Assembly (NCBI GenBank): GCA_014904845.1
Contig: MU119229.1
Coordinates: forward strand, 124,001-188,000
DNA: 64,000 nucleotides
Source: Acephala macrosclerotiorum
Taxonomy: Eukaryota > Ascomycota > Leotiomycetes > Helotiales > Mollisiaceae
Direction: 5' to 3'
Shown here: positions 10,576-22,049 of the stretch, in pieces
Layout of the letters: each line of letters opens with the position of its first letter
Numbering within the stretch: position 1 is the stretch's first letter
Position numbers and translations under genes: made by a program
Notes under the pieces: model-generated
Databases searched by the model: none
What the model was told of the DNA's origin: nothing
Seen by the model: only the letters and a program-made list of their open reading frames with translations

Positions 10576-11314
10576 CACTCTTCTTCTTTTGAGTGCTTAA
10601 AACTCTTAGAGTGTTTTATTTGAATAGAATTCCTGTTCATTGAAATCTCTTTCGGTCAAACGATTCAACATAGTATATATTAATGCTCCTCCACAAGTTC
10701 CGGATCCATAAGCAGAAGTCATTGCCGTTTAAGCTAAAATGGAAAAGGTTTTATCCATCAGTTCCAATTGGTTGTACACCAAGACCAAAGTTCAAACGCC
10801 TGGGGAAACATGATGGAAATTCATTGTGGAAGAGGCCACAAGCCAAATTAGATATCTAGCTCAATGCTTGGGACTTTTACGAGATTCGGGGGGTGCCTCT
10901 CGCTTGAAAAGGGGGAAGCGGGTAAGCCTCAATAGCGCGAAGTACGGCTTCTGAGACGAAAAGCATCGTTCACGCTTCATTTATCAAAAATTTCTTGGAC
11001 TGCTCTAAAGCCTTTCAAGAAATCCTTTCAGGCGTTTTGCACGAGTTAATATTCGCTCGTTTGTCTTTGAGCCTGATCCTTGTTTACTGGTCACGTGCTG
11101 CGGCACAGCAAGGCAGCCTTGATCCTTCGAAATCTGTCTTTCTTTGACTTCTTGCAAGATCATGAGCGACATTTAACGCGCATCTCTGCCCTCAAGCTTA
11201 CCACACTTCCGGAAATTTTGCCCTCTCGAAAGCTTGTTTCAAAACCCAAAAGTGCTTACACTTCAACTCGCTCCGAAAAACTTGATCCCCTGACACGACG
11301 AGACGCGCAACATC
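10576..11314. other. Intergenic between divergent genes
   Basis: About 740 bp of shared upstream region for the SnoaL-like gene (minus) and the membrane-protein gene (plus). A pyrimidine-rich leader lies around 11100-11300. No further feature seen. Confidence 0.45.
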
Positions 11315-12006
11315 ATGACAACATCAACTTCCGAGACGACACCTCTTCTGGGAGACAGCTCAAGTCGTCGAGAATATTGACGCTCCTCCGAATACGACAG
11401 CAGGAAATGAAGATGAACCTCAATTGCCAGCTTCCGCCCATTCCGTCAGCCCAGAAAGATCTTGAGCACCGTCATCCTTGTCGTTGCACTGATCACGGGA
11501 ATTCTCCTCGTCGCATCGCACATCATGATCCGCAATGGCCCCTTCAACTACTATTACTGGGACCAGGTCGCAGCTATCGAAGCACTCGGATTCTTCGTAT
11601 GTTCCCGCTTGATCCCAATCAGAAGTTTTGCCTGACGTACCCGCAGATCTTCGTCGCGCTGGTCTTCGCTCCTATTAATCTAAAGTGGAACTTTCCCGTC
11701 ATCCTTAACATTGTCCTTGACCTTTTTCTTCCCCCTTTCATCATCCCTTGGGCAACGAACATGTACACTGCTTGGTCGAACAACAACTGGTACATCGAGC
11801 GTGATTACTATGGAAAGAAACCACCTGTGGATAAGGGACCTGCGTGCCACGCGATGTTGCTTGCTGTTGAGATTTTGATTGGTATTGCAGCTGGACTAGC
11901 TTTTCTTGTCGGGTAAGTACCTTTCCCCCTTGAATACCTTAGCCTTCTCCTCGCGAGTCCCTTCCATGATCTATGACCGGCTAGCTTGATATTTTTTTCG
12001 CCGTGA
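11315..12006 (+). CDS. Unrecognised multi-pass membrane protein; N-terminal frame unresolved
   Basis: The conserved-looking part starts near 11432 (FRPFRQPRKIL) and runs through exons to 11596, 11647-11912 and 11985-12006, with GT-AG junctions. It encodes three or four hydrophobic segments: ILSTVILVVALITGILLV, FFIFVALVFAP, VILNIVLDLFLPPFIIPW and the C-terminal EILIGIAAGLAFLVG. The likely start is the ATG at 11315 (MTTSTSETTPLLGD, a common N-terminus of fungal membrane proteins). That frame ends in TGA after about 20 codons. The natural continuation (IDAPPNTTAGNEDEPQLPAS) lies in a second frame, and the membrane part in a third. I found no GT-AG intron that joins them. Either splicing is unusual, or the gene carries two small indels. 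I do not recognise the family. Confidence 0.5.
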
Positions 12007-12513
12007 TCAACGACCTCGACATCCTACAGTGTAAGCCACTTGATACTTCTTGTTCTGAGAAGTGTTGCGCTGTGGAGGACTAAGTTCTGGACACGACCTT
12101 TGCCGCTGCCAAACCTCCCGACAGGCCAAGTCACCTTCGAGGTTTCGATCAAAGTGCTTCGACAGGACAGAGGGGAGGTTCAAGGTGCCGTGGCAAATTG
12201 AGAACACGAATAAGAGTAAAGGATTTTTGAATAAACAGTATGATAGAAAATTACTCGCAAAAATCTGGCGTCTTGGAGCACATTGGCTATATGTAAGGAA
12301 ATAGGAGTACCGACTCACGTGATGCTATCGAAGAGAGTCTCGCATCAACGGAACTTTGACCCAGCAGTCTCAATAGATACGATTTATCTTGCTGAGCAAG
12401 TTTGAAAGTATTTATCGTTCTTCTTCAAGAAAAGAGCACGCTAAAAAATCGAACAAGTGTCCTTCCTCGCTGGATCCCTTCGTTGGACCCAACTGGCACC
12501 TCACCATCAACAT
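12007..12513. other. Intergenic between convergent genes
   Basis: About 500 bp. The short frames present show no family features. Confidence 0.5.
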
Positions 12514-12945
12514 CTAACGTGATCCCTTCCTTTCCGAATGCGTCTGCACAAATCTCTTCATCCCTCCACTGCTCCATCCCGTCTCCATTCCCTTATGAAA
12601 ACTAAACCAACAAGGCTTCACCTTCGGCTTCAATCTCTCCTCCAACTCGTGACTAACATCCAAATCCACCCTCACAAAATGCACATCGTTTAATCTCTCA
12701 TAATGATGATACCATCCCTCTTCATCCACGTCAGGGTCTTTGTATGTAGTTGTGACGCAAAAGATGATTACTCGACGGTGGTAGTGATCGGCGAGCGTTT
12801 GTTCGAATTCTTCGAGGGTGGTGAGTTTGTGGATTTTGTGCGGTTCGAGGGATTTTGGTTCAGGCACTAGTTGGGGAGGGCCGTCGTGTGTGTGAGAGTG
12901 TGGTTTTGTAACGCTGAGGCCTTTGACTACTGTTGCGAAGTGCAT
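12514..12945 (-). CDS. Thioredoxin-fold-like protein without CXXC
   Basis: Intronless reading of 143 aa. Residues about 40-125 follow the thioredoxin pattern: a helix (EEFEQTLADHY), a central strand (RRVIIFCVT), a helix, a strand (HFVRVDLDV), then a strand entered through a proline (VKPCWFSFHKG). At the point where thioredoxins have WCGPC, this protein reads CVTTTYKDPD, so only one Cys remains and disulfide reductase activity is unlikely. No signal peptide is visible. It could be a redox-inactive thioredoxin-like adaptor or a peroxidase-related remnant. Fold assignment is by pattern only. Confidence 0.55.
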   Translation of the reverse strand: MHFATVVKGLSVTKPHSHTHDGPPQLVPEPKSLEPHKIHKLTTLEEFEQTLADHYHRRVIIFCVTTTYKDPDVDEEGWYHHYERLNDVHFVRVDLDVSHELEERLKPKVKPCWFSFHKGMETGWSSGGMKRFVQTHSERKGSR

Positions 12946-14589
12946 TGTTTGCGTGAATAGAGAGGACTGACGTCCAGGAAGCGATCGATGAGCTAAGAGT
13001 TTTTTATGTCAGGTCGAGATTTGTCTCCCCGGATCTGCCGGATACCACGCTTTTAAGGTGCTGACCCCGCATTACGAAGCAAAATACAGATCTCTGGAAG
13101 TCCAGATCTTTGACCAAGATTGGAGAGTCTTGCAATGCTATCGTATTAGTAAGTCTTCGACGGAAGGCGCGCTTATTGGTGGTGCTGAGCTTTAATGTGG
13201 CAGGGCTGAAAAGTGGCTGATGATTATGGAGGGGTGCTGATAAGGACGTCTGCTTTATTCGCAGTTATTCATTGGTAAAGATACGTAATCTCTCAGGAGG
13301 CGATAATGGTGGAACATCTTCCAATGGAGGGATCACTTTTCTTTTTCGATGATGGCATTGGTAGCCCTTGCATTGGCCTCCTTGATCGTCTTCACTTGAT
13401 GAGAGCAGCATAAGACATCAGGTTTTAACAACCAAGTCTTGTGAGCACCGGAGAGAGTTTAAAACACTGGAGTTCACCTCTTGTTTCTTTCAGCCTTCCC
13501 AGTAAGGCTGTATGTGCGGATGCTAAGATGTACATCGCACATAATCATGAGCCTCCGCCTGATGAATCTCGTTGCTTCGATGCTCGCGAAATAGTTTCCA
13601 TGCTTTGAAGCCCCGTGGAAGTAGAGGTATCTTCTTAAGGCAAGTTGTAGGCTGATAGATGTACAGCTACGAGAGAAAGTGCGCCTTGGGGATGATGAAT
13701 GAAGTTTGAATCGATGATCAATCTACGCGATCAAAACCGTTGCATTAGATATTCAAGTGATAGCGGTAGCATCATGTCAATTATCATTCTTGACTGATTT
13801 GACAAGTGTAATTTGACCTTTTTCTCATCTATCTTTGAATTGATCCTGGATCAGGCGGTTCTTGGCAAGCAAGGACAATACGCTCTTCGAATTCAGAAAG
13901 AACGAAAAATCTGAGATAAGCATCTCCGACAACTTCTTATTGCACTCCTTGAGTCTCCAAACCTTCGGGGAAATAATATCGCATCAAATGAAGAGTAGAG
14001 ACGATGATGTTCAAGTACTTGTTTCGCATGGCACGTGTCAAGCCAAAGCGCGATCTTGAGAACATTCAATATTCTAGAAACTACAGGATCGTCATTGAGC
14101 TCGACACTAGATGTATATATGTTTGCTCTCGCCTTTTGGTGTTTATCTGACATGTAATGAAAAAGTCGCGAGCTGTCAGTGTATCGCTTCGCATGGTTTC
14201 ATCGCATCGACTTCCGAAACGGCAATGGTGTGTGTCGAGTCGCCAAAATCTGGAGAAGGAACCCCGGTCGACACTACCCTCGCGAGAAATCGCAAGAGAC
14301 AATTTCATCCAATGTACATGCTTCCATGTCGTTTTCGGGTTCCATATGACATCTATTATGCATAATGATGAACAACTCAGTCATTGCAAACATCAGTCTA
14401 CCTTTTTACTAATGTCATTGCTTTTCCTCCTCATTACATATTGTCGACAAAGAGACTGTATCAAGGGTTCTTCAATTCTTCAAGAGAGAGGAAATCCCGT
14501 TAATCTATACCTCTGAATGCCAACACTCTATGCCGCGATTTTCTCCTGACAGAGGTCCCCCTTACTCAAACCGCCAACCCGCTTTGACC
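12946..14589. other. Gene-poor interval
   Basis: 1.6 kb with several overlapping short frames on both strands around 13860-14516. None has a recognisable domain, signal peptide or convincing intron structure. I see no repeat and no RNA gene. Confidence 0.45.
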
Positions 14590-15859
14590 ATGGTTTTCCA
14601 ACGAGCCAAAACGATTCTTCTTGACGATAAGACGGCACCTATAATCACAACTGTTGCTGCCATCATTGCTTTTGTCTTGTCACTCATTGCACTCCTTTCC
14701 ACCTCCGAAAAAGGAGGTCTTCTTCAGTATGACGTGGTAATGGTAAGCCGGCACAATGACCCCGACCTCCCTATTACTTGTGCCTAGAACCTTCATCTGA
14801 TCGTGTGTAACTAGCTGAATACCTCCACGCTGTTCCAAAATGCGATTAGAGTTGAGACGAGCGGATCTTCAGTGACCACTAGAGCGATTCAAGCAGCGAG
14901 AACGCCAGCACCGACGCGAGGACCAACACCGGCCGAAATTCTCGAGGAAAGACAGTTGAGTCTTCTAGGACCTTCTCAAGTCTCGTCATTCTTCGCATCG
15001 ATTGGGTCCGACCTTTCTTCCGCTGTCAGCCCCAAGTCAACTGGTACCTCTGGCAGCACAAATGGCAGTGGGCTTCTAGGAGATTTGGAGTCCTTCTTCA
15101 ACTCGCTTGTGGGGACAGTGACTGGTGCCGCCGGCGACGAAATCGTAACTGTCGTCAACTCCATCGTCAAAGATGTCACGGATGCACTTGGGATCAAAGA
15201 CTGGTACGGGATCTACATGACCGGGTTCTGCGACGGAGACTACACATCTAATTCCGGATACAATACCAGTTCATGCACATCCTACAGTATGCACTCGCAA
15301 TGAGCAAAAGTGCATAGCTAATCTATTCGCAGATAACCTCCACATCAACTCAACGAACTCGACGGTCCAGCTTGGTACAACTACTATCGACTTCTCCGCG
15401 ATCAACATCCCTGCAAAGCTATCCAATAGTGAAGGTCAAGTGAAAGCAATTCTAAACGCTATCATTGCGCTCCAAATAATCGGCATCGTATCCGCAGGAA
15501 TTCTTATATTCCTCACGCCGCTGACACTGCTGCTGTCTTTTTTTAGCAAATGGATCTTTCGTCTAGCCATTGGCTGTTTCGCCGCTCTAGCAGCCGCTTG
15601 CTTCGCCGTCATTGCCGGTTTTGGAACAGGGATTCAGGTCGCTGTGTCGGCTCTGGTCAATGACCTTGGTGATGGGTTGGGAGTCGAAGCATACAGTGGA
15701 GGAAACTTCCTTGCACTGACGTGGATCAGCTACTTCTTTATGATGATATCTGCTGTGCTATGGTTTACGAGGTGGCATGCTCATAGATATGTTAGGAGGG
15801 GAAAGGAATTAGGCGCTATGCAGCGACCGCTGGTCAAGACTGCTGGTCAAGACTGCTGA
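14590..15859 (+). CDS. SUR7/PalI-family-like plasma membrane protein
   Basis: Three exons, 14590-14742, 14815-15286 and 15333-15859, give 383 aa. One membrane segment sits near the N-terminus (about residues 18-40, TTVAAIIAFVLSLIALLS). A long Ser/Gly-rich extracellular part follows, with WYGIYMTGFCDGDY, the W...C pattern of the SUR7/PalI group. Three membrane segments come after residue 290 (IIALQIIGIVSAGILIF, LAIGCFAALAAACFAVIAG, ALTWISYFFMMISAVLWF). This four-helix, claudin-like layout is that of eisosome or pH-sensing PalI proteins of the fungal plasma membrane. Exact orthology (Sur7, Fmp45 or PalI) cannot be settled here. Confidence 0.7.
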
Positions 15860-16131
15860 GTCGAACTTCAATGCGCATAATTAGTCATGGACCACTTTGA
15901 GGGAAGGTAGAGAATAACGGGGGTCCGAGAGAAACAGAATACCATGATGCTGGGGGAGACCATGGCGTTTTGAGATTAGACGAAATTGAATGAATTCCAA
16001 AGAGGAGCTTTTGGAGGAGGCTTGGAACTCTCGGTCATCAATCATTAACAAGGAAAGCCACTCTCTTCTTGAGACATGGTTGATTTCTCTAAGTGAACAA
16101 GAATATGCCTCCCAACTCCCTTGGACCTCCA

Positions 16132-17974
16132 TCAAGAAATGTCCTGCTGATTCTCAAGATCACTCATAGAGATCTGTTTGTCAGACGCCTCCTCCGAGCT
16201 TCCCGTCACCACTGCCACCAGCGCCTCCTCTGAAATGCTGCTTTTGAATGCTCGATCCAAAGTCAAACTCCTAGTAAAGAGAGAGAGTAGCCCTGAAAAT
16301 ACAGCAAGACCCAGCATTGTCCACCAGACCACTCTTAAAGACTGGACAAAACTTTCAACAATGTGAACTCTCGTTGGCGAGTCCAGCGGGAGACTTTTGA
16401 TCGTCTGCGTGAGAGCCAGCGCATTCTTGGCAAACTCGAGTGAGTTGTTTCTAAACTCCGTGTATTGAGAAAGGCTTCTCTTCATTTGATTTTGGAAGAT
16501 TGCATCGCCGATGACGATCCCCAAAGCTTGTCCGAGGGAGCGGAAGAACGGACATAGGCCAGCCGCAACAATTATGTCCTCATCACGAGCACTCGCCTGT
16601 GCTGGGGACGATAAGGAAGTAAAAAGCATGCCCGAGCCCAGTCCACCAACTACTGTAATGAAGATCCAGCTCGCTGTCGATGTTCCGATTTTCAGAAGCT
16701 GGAGGAGACCGGTCCCCAAAATTAAGATGGTCCACCCGCCCAACACAGCCTGGCGATAGAGCCCTGTACGTGCAATCGTCGCTCCAACAACTACGGCCAT
16801 CAAGCCAGATGCCAAACAAAGTGGCAGCAAACCAAGCCCAGCTACGATTGGAGAGAAGTTCAGCGCGGTCTGGAAATACAGAGGAAGATAGTATATCGAG
16901 ATGAAACTCTGTCAATAGTTAGCTGTAGATAGCTTTTACAAGACCGGAGCAACTCACTATCATCCCGTGAATTAAGATTCCAAAGTATGTGACGGCGGCT
17001 GTCCTGTTTCCCAAAACTCTCAACCGTATCATGGGCCTCGCCTTCACGAGCTGCTCAAACAACCCCCAACCCACCAGGCCAGCCACTCCTAGAATGAGAG
17101 GTACTAATGTCCTGGCATTATTCCAAGAGTAAGATATGCCCCCCTGAAATTCTCGTCAATATCTACCTGACAGGGGATCCTTGGGACTTTACCCAAGAAA
17201 GTGGAATCAAAAAGCTCGTTAGAGACGCAACAAAAAGGAAAGAACCAAACCAGTCGATGTCTTTCACAACACGTCGAAGGTCATTGACTTTCTCATCAAC
17301 TTGAAGGAATAAGAATACAAAAGCAAAGCTTATTGAGCTGAATATCAATGAGATCCAAAAGATCCAGCGCTGCACCACTTTTTAGCGGGGATCAGGGGAG
17401 CAATTTTAAAGGCACGACCTACCCAAGAGGCTTTCTCCGAGAATGCACCTCCAAGTACAGGACCAGTGGCTGCGCCAACGAGCCATACTAGACTTATGAC
17501 ACCAGCCCATCTTCCACGCTCTCTAAGTGAAACGAGATCCGTCAAGACGACGAACGTCATTGTGAGCAGAGTTCCACCACCAGATCCTTGTATGCAACGT
17601 CCCATGAGCAAGAGAGTAACATTGTGCGCAGCACCTGCTAGTATTGCTCCAATTGTGAAGAGCGTTATTCCAAGGAGAACGATCGCTTTTCGACCAAAGA
17701 TCCTGGATGCGGATGCCGAGATGGGTTGGAGAACGGTTGAGCAGACTTGGAAGGCAGTCACGGCCCAGAACCCTTGGATATTGGATGAATGGACATCTTT
17801 CACTATGACCTGCAACCGGATGATAAGTATGGAAACCTCCCCGAAAGATTCAAAGGGAAGGAAATTTACCGGAAGAGCCACAGAGAATGCTGTTGCTTCG
17901 ATTGCAGCATTAAAGTTCCAACAACAAATCGCAAGGATGCAAAATGCGAAAGCACCTCTTCGTGTTTTTGACAT
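16132..17974 (-). CDS. MFS drug:H+ antiporter (DHA2-type), 14-TM
   Basis: Five exons on the minus strand, 17974-17870, 17809-17423, 17369-17193, 17143-16958 and 16908-16132, all phase 0, give 543 aa. The first intron is 60 nt and stop-free, so it would also read through. The splice model restores the family's TAFSVALP-VIVKDV run. Motifs include SRIFGRK (motif A region), MGRCIQGSGGG and GATGPVLGGAF (antiporter motif C). The C-terminal half carries further helices and ends in an acidic cytosolic tail. It resembles toxin/metabolite exporters of fungal clusters. It is divergent from the flavin monooxygenase at 18937, sharing a 960-bp promoter, which suggests co-regulated efflux of the product of the neighbouring oxidases. 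Confidence 0.9.
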
Positions 17975-18936
17975 CGGAAGTATTCGTGGTATTTCGAAGA
18001 GTATGTTTGGTTATCTCTTTTCTCGTCTTTTTCCCTCCTAATGTGTTCACTCGTTATTGATAGCTAGCAAAATACATGTTTTGGGTCCTTCGAAATCACT
18101 CTACCGAGAAGAGTAGCGGGTCAAGTTATCTGTCGAGAATCAGAATTCCTCCCACGAGAAGGATTGGTCTCAGGGTGCACGTCCCTTGAACCTGCAGGAT
18201 GCGTCCTCCCAAAAATGTGCAAGACAGGAGATAGAGCTTCCACAAATAAGCATGATCTATCTTCGTCGGTCAACTACACGAGGAATACTTCTTGGTTTCA
18301 GGTCAAATATTGCTTCGTAATAGAATCCGGGAGAGCATTACGGAGTCCCATCCCTTACGAGTTACTATGTAATCTTACATCGGAGGCACAATCAGCGTCA
18401 TCTTCCTGAAACGTCGCTTACATGCAATTTATAGTTGGTGTGGTGCAAATCCACAAACAGGTGCTAAATTAGCACATCTTTTCTTAGTAATCCTTTCGCT
18501 ACCAAAACCTTTGACACGTGCGGGAGAATGATTTGTTGATATTGCTATCGCGAGGAGACGGACCATATTTACACTAAATCGCATGCATGTTTGCAACTAA
18601 TGTGTACTTGTTTAGATCCACAGACTCGATGCGTGGTCGATCCTTGGGAGCCTTTGGTGGGGGGCGACCTGGAGGCTGGGTCATGTTCCATGGCCTGCTT
18701 ACCTCTACGCTTACATGCGTGTTGTTGTATTGCACCCATATATTACACAGCATCCAAGACGCTATTAGCATTCTATTTCAGAAGCAAATTCTGTGGCACA
18801 ATCGACTGCGCAGTGCACCTGGCAGGGAGGCTTTTTACGATGGGTGGGACTTGATATTTGTTCATCAACAGCTAGCAAATACTTTCAATTGCAATTCTAG
18901 ACTCAAGAGTTGCGAAGTCCAAAGATATCGGGTGAA
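17975..18936. other. Shared promoter between MFS exporter and flavin monooxygenase
   Basis: About 960 bp between two divergent genes. I see no gene in it. Short frames at 18574-18973 overlap the monooxygenase start and look like chance. Confidence 0.45.
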
Positions 18937-20861
18937 ATGTCCACACAAAGATCTTTTTCAACAGTGGCGATAATCGGGGCAGGATTTTCGGGGCTTGGAA
19001 TAGCTTGCCAACTGAAGAGAAAGCTGAATTTCACTGATTTTGTTATCTTTGAACGCTCGTCTGGACTTGGAGGTACTTGGCGCTCAAATACATGTTAGAA
19101 TTCTCAATTGTCTCCAAGTCTACTACCGCTGACTTCAATAGATCCCGGATGTGGTGTCGACGTCCCAGCGGTGCTCTACAGTTTGTCATTTGCACCGAAC
19201 CCGAACTTCTCAAGGCTGTTTCCAGATCAAGAAGAAATTCTCTCTTACCTCGAAAAGCTCGCTGTCGACTTCCACATTTGTTCGACTATCAAATACGACG
19301 TATCTTGGGAGAGTGCAAAGTGGCAACAAAAGACCAGCACCTGGCGCTTGAACCTTCGAGTCGGTCAGGCTGGTGAGGTCATTGAGCATGAGTGCAAGAT
19401 TCTTATCTCGGCCGTCGGTCGCCTAGTTGTACCAAGTTCTTTTGAAATGCCTGGTCGAGGGGATTTTCAAGGAAAAATCGTGCATAGCGCCCAATGGCAA
19501 TCTGATATTACTGTCAAAGACAAGAGTGTAGTTGTCATTGGCAATGGCTGTAAATATATGACTTGGACGAGAGGAAGTTCCGAAGAATATAAACTGACAC
19601 TTGCCAGGTTCCGGCTCACAAATTGTTCCTGCAATTGCCGGTGAAGCAAAGAACGTGTACCACTTCATGAGAGTCAGTATGTTCAAGCACGGTTATGGAA
19701 CTCTTGTTGATTCCAGGCTGCAGACACCTCAATATTACGTGCCCAAACCGATGAACGGTCAGCGATTTAGCGCCAACGTGAAGTTCATGTTTCAATACGT
19801 TCCACTTCTGCTGAAGCTTCTTCGATTCCTGATATTTACATATCTGGAAGCCACTTTGAAAGTCTTTTCTCTCGAGAAAAAGGCACAGCAGTCGAGATCA
19901 CGAGTTCGGGCGAAGGCGAATGCTTATGTTCAACGAACGGCTCCAGGCAAGTAGAGAACGAAATTGCAATTAAATGTTCCTGCTAATGAGTCATGTAGCC
20001 CAGTATTGGAATCTTCTGACGCCGAATTATGCCCTTGGATGCAAAGTAGGTTCTAAACGGTCGAGGGTGAATGACTACTAAAATATCCAAGAGGAAAATC
20101 TTAGATCCCGGCTACCTAGAAGCGCTACATCGCCAGAATGTTCATCTCACGGACGACAAAATCGTCTCGTTAAAAAAATCCGGTGTGGTGACGTATTCGG
20201 GAAATCAGTATCCAGCAGACATTCTGGTACGAGTCAAAAATGTCCAGCTAGCCTCTGATACTAACATTATCCAGATTGTTGCCAATGGTTTCAACTCCTT
20301 CTTCTACGAGATGAGTGTAATTGGTCGCCATGGTGAAACTCTCAGTGACCACTGGAAGCGACTTGGTGGCATCGAAGCATACAAGACAACTGCATTGGCG
20401 GGGTTTCCAAACTTCTTTCTGTTGTCTGGACCTAATTCTGTGAGCGGTCACAGCTCTTCTCTGTTTTCAATCGAGAGGTAAAGACCAAATCACTATTTTA
20501 TGCCAGCGTTGACCATTCCTAGCACTATCGACCTTGTTTTGAAGGCAATCAGACCTATTCTACGATTTCAGTCCATTGAGGTAGAAGTGAGGCCCGAAGC
20601 CGAACAGAAATGGGTCAATGAAGTACAGAGCACACTGAAGTCGCGTGTATACGCAGATAGTTGTGACACGGTAAGCCTCTCATTTTCTGTACAGCGCATA
20701 TTCTCTAGATATTATGAGAATCTTAAGCTGATTGCGAATCGTATCAGTATTACATCGATCAGAAAACAGGCTGGAACTTCACCAATTATCCGTGGAGCTT
20801 TTTCTACATGTGGTGGAGTAATACATTCCCTGACATGAGAGATTGGTCATACACAAAGTAA
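18937..20861 (+). CDS. Baeyer-Villiger-type FAD/NADPH monooxygenase
   Basis: Nine exons (18937-19093, 19142-19549, 19608-19672, 19724-19946, 19999-20045, 20092-20226, 20275-20477, 20523-20670, 20748-20861) join without a phase error to 499 aa. The FAD loop is GAGFSGLG at residues 13-20. The Baeyer-Villiger fingerprint F-x-G-x3-H-x3-W is met by FQGKIVHSAQW. The second nucleotide loop is VVIGNGCSGSQ. Other family blocks are RTPQYYVPKP and GPNSVSGHSS. The enzyme would insert oxygen beside a ketone carbonyl or oxidise a heteroatom. Intron 4 (19947-19998) starts with GC instead of GT. Two P450s follow on the same strand and an exporter faces it, so an oxidation/efflux group is likely. The substrate is unknown. 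Confidence 0.9.
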
Positions 20862-22049
20862 GCCGAGACCTGGCACCAGATGGCTCTTCAAGTCTTGAAA
20901 ATAAGCGCAAATAATCAAAGATCTCCCTTTCTAGATTGATTTCAGTATGTGATATCCTAAGTAAGAGGCAGGCGTTTTTCTCAGCCTTCGGAGTTCCGAA
21001 AGGATGCTACGATTGAATGTGACAATTCCACGGACTTCAACAGCAGCCAATGCTATACAAAGCCGTTAGCTGAATACATTGGTGATAGCGACGTCGATAA
21101 CATATAGTCCACGCGTTCTTTGATCCCATGAGATCTGAGATTATGGAGAAGGATAGACTTGGGGTGCAGTCAGAGCTGACAATCGGCATCTTTCATCTAC
21201 TTTGGCCATTAATGGCAAAGCGGAGACATAATACATTGATAAGGATTCACTCAAAATAACTACTCGCCTTTAGAGCGAAATATGGTGACTATTTCTCGCT
21301 GGTTCCTCTCTGTCCTAAGGCCATCAAAAGTGTATTATTGTCTTGTGGCAAATACGTTGAGACCGAAGTCACGGTTTAGGTTCCTATTCGGTCTGCGGCT
21401 CCTTCGTTACGTGTCCCCACACGGATAGCACGGACGGCGCCATACCAAAAGCAATTAATTCGACCGCTCGAGATAACCCCATACCAATCCAAACTCGGTA
21501 CGCTTCCGTTTTCGCTGTAGTGGTGTAGCTTAATCTGACGTGTGCCATAAACAACAAACCGCACCTAACCCAGATCCTTCTGTTCAACTGGTCGTCGGAG
21601 AAGCCATCCAATTGAAGGTAGGTTCGGAATAGAACTGAGTCAGAAAAAATCCATGATTTCTTCAGGGAGCACAGCTTGATGTGACATGACAATCAGGATC
21701 TAGTACCGAGAATCACTCGCATTGGACTGCCCAAGTGGCGCTTCGCTGCTTCAATTCTATTCATTTGGTGGTCCTTATTCTGGGAGCTGTGAAATCCTGG
21801 ATGGTTTAGGCATGAAGTTCAGCACGTAGACTTGATTTTCCGTGCGTCTCGAAGGATAGTGTCAGCACTATTTTCGTTTGCATGCCTGCAAATTCTAGGG
21901 GCTATTAAAACATTCGTCTGCTGCATTCGAGGGTCCATAGACATGTGAATGCTCAAAATGAACATTGTGTATTTAGAAAAAACGATGGTCTGATATCTTG
22001 AGAAGTTGTATCTCGGAGGTTCTCGATTCAAGCTGTTCCAATCTTCAAA
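20862..22049. other. Intergenic before P450
   Basis: About 1.2 kb. Overlapping minus-strand frames at 21376-21692 and 21819-22151 show no domain. Nothing else seen. Confidence 0.45.

Noticed and set aside
11080..11916. 278-aa plus-strand frame read as one protein
   Set aside because: Its first half is Arg/His/Ser-rich nonsense in a different frame from the membrane segments. Only the part after 11647 belongs to the gene.
13862..14516. Several 60-119 aa overlapping frames on both strands
   Set aside because: No codon-use, domain or signal evidence. Mutually overlapping and probably chance.
17466..18041. 191-aa plus-strand frame
   Set aside because: Antisense to exons 1 and 2 of the MFS transporter.
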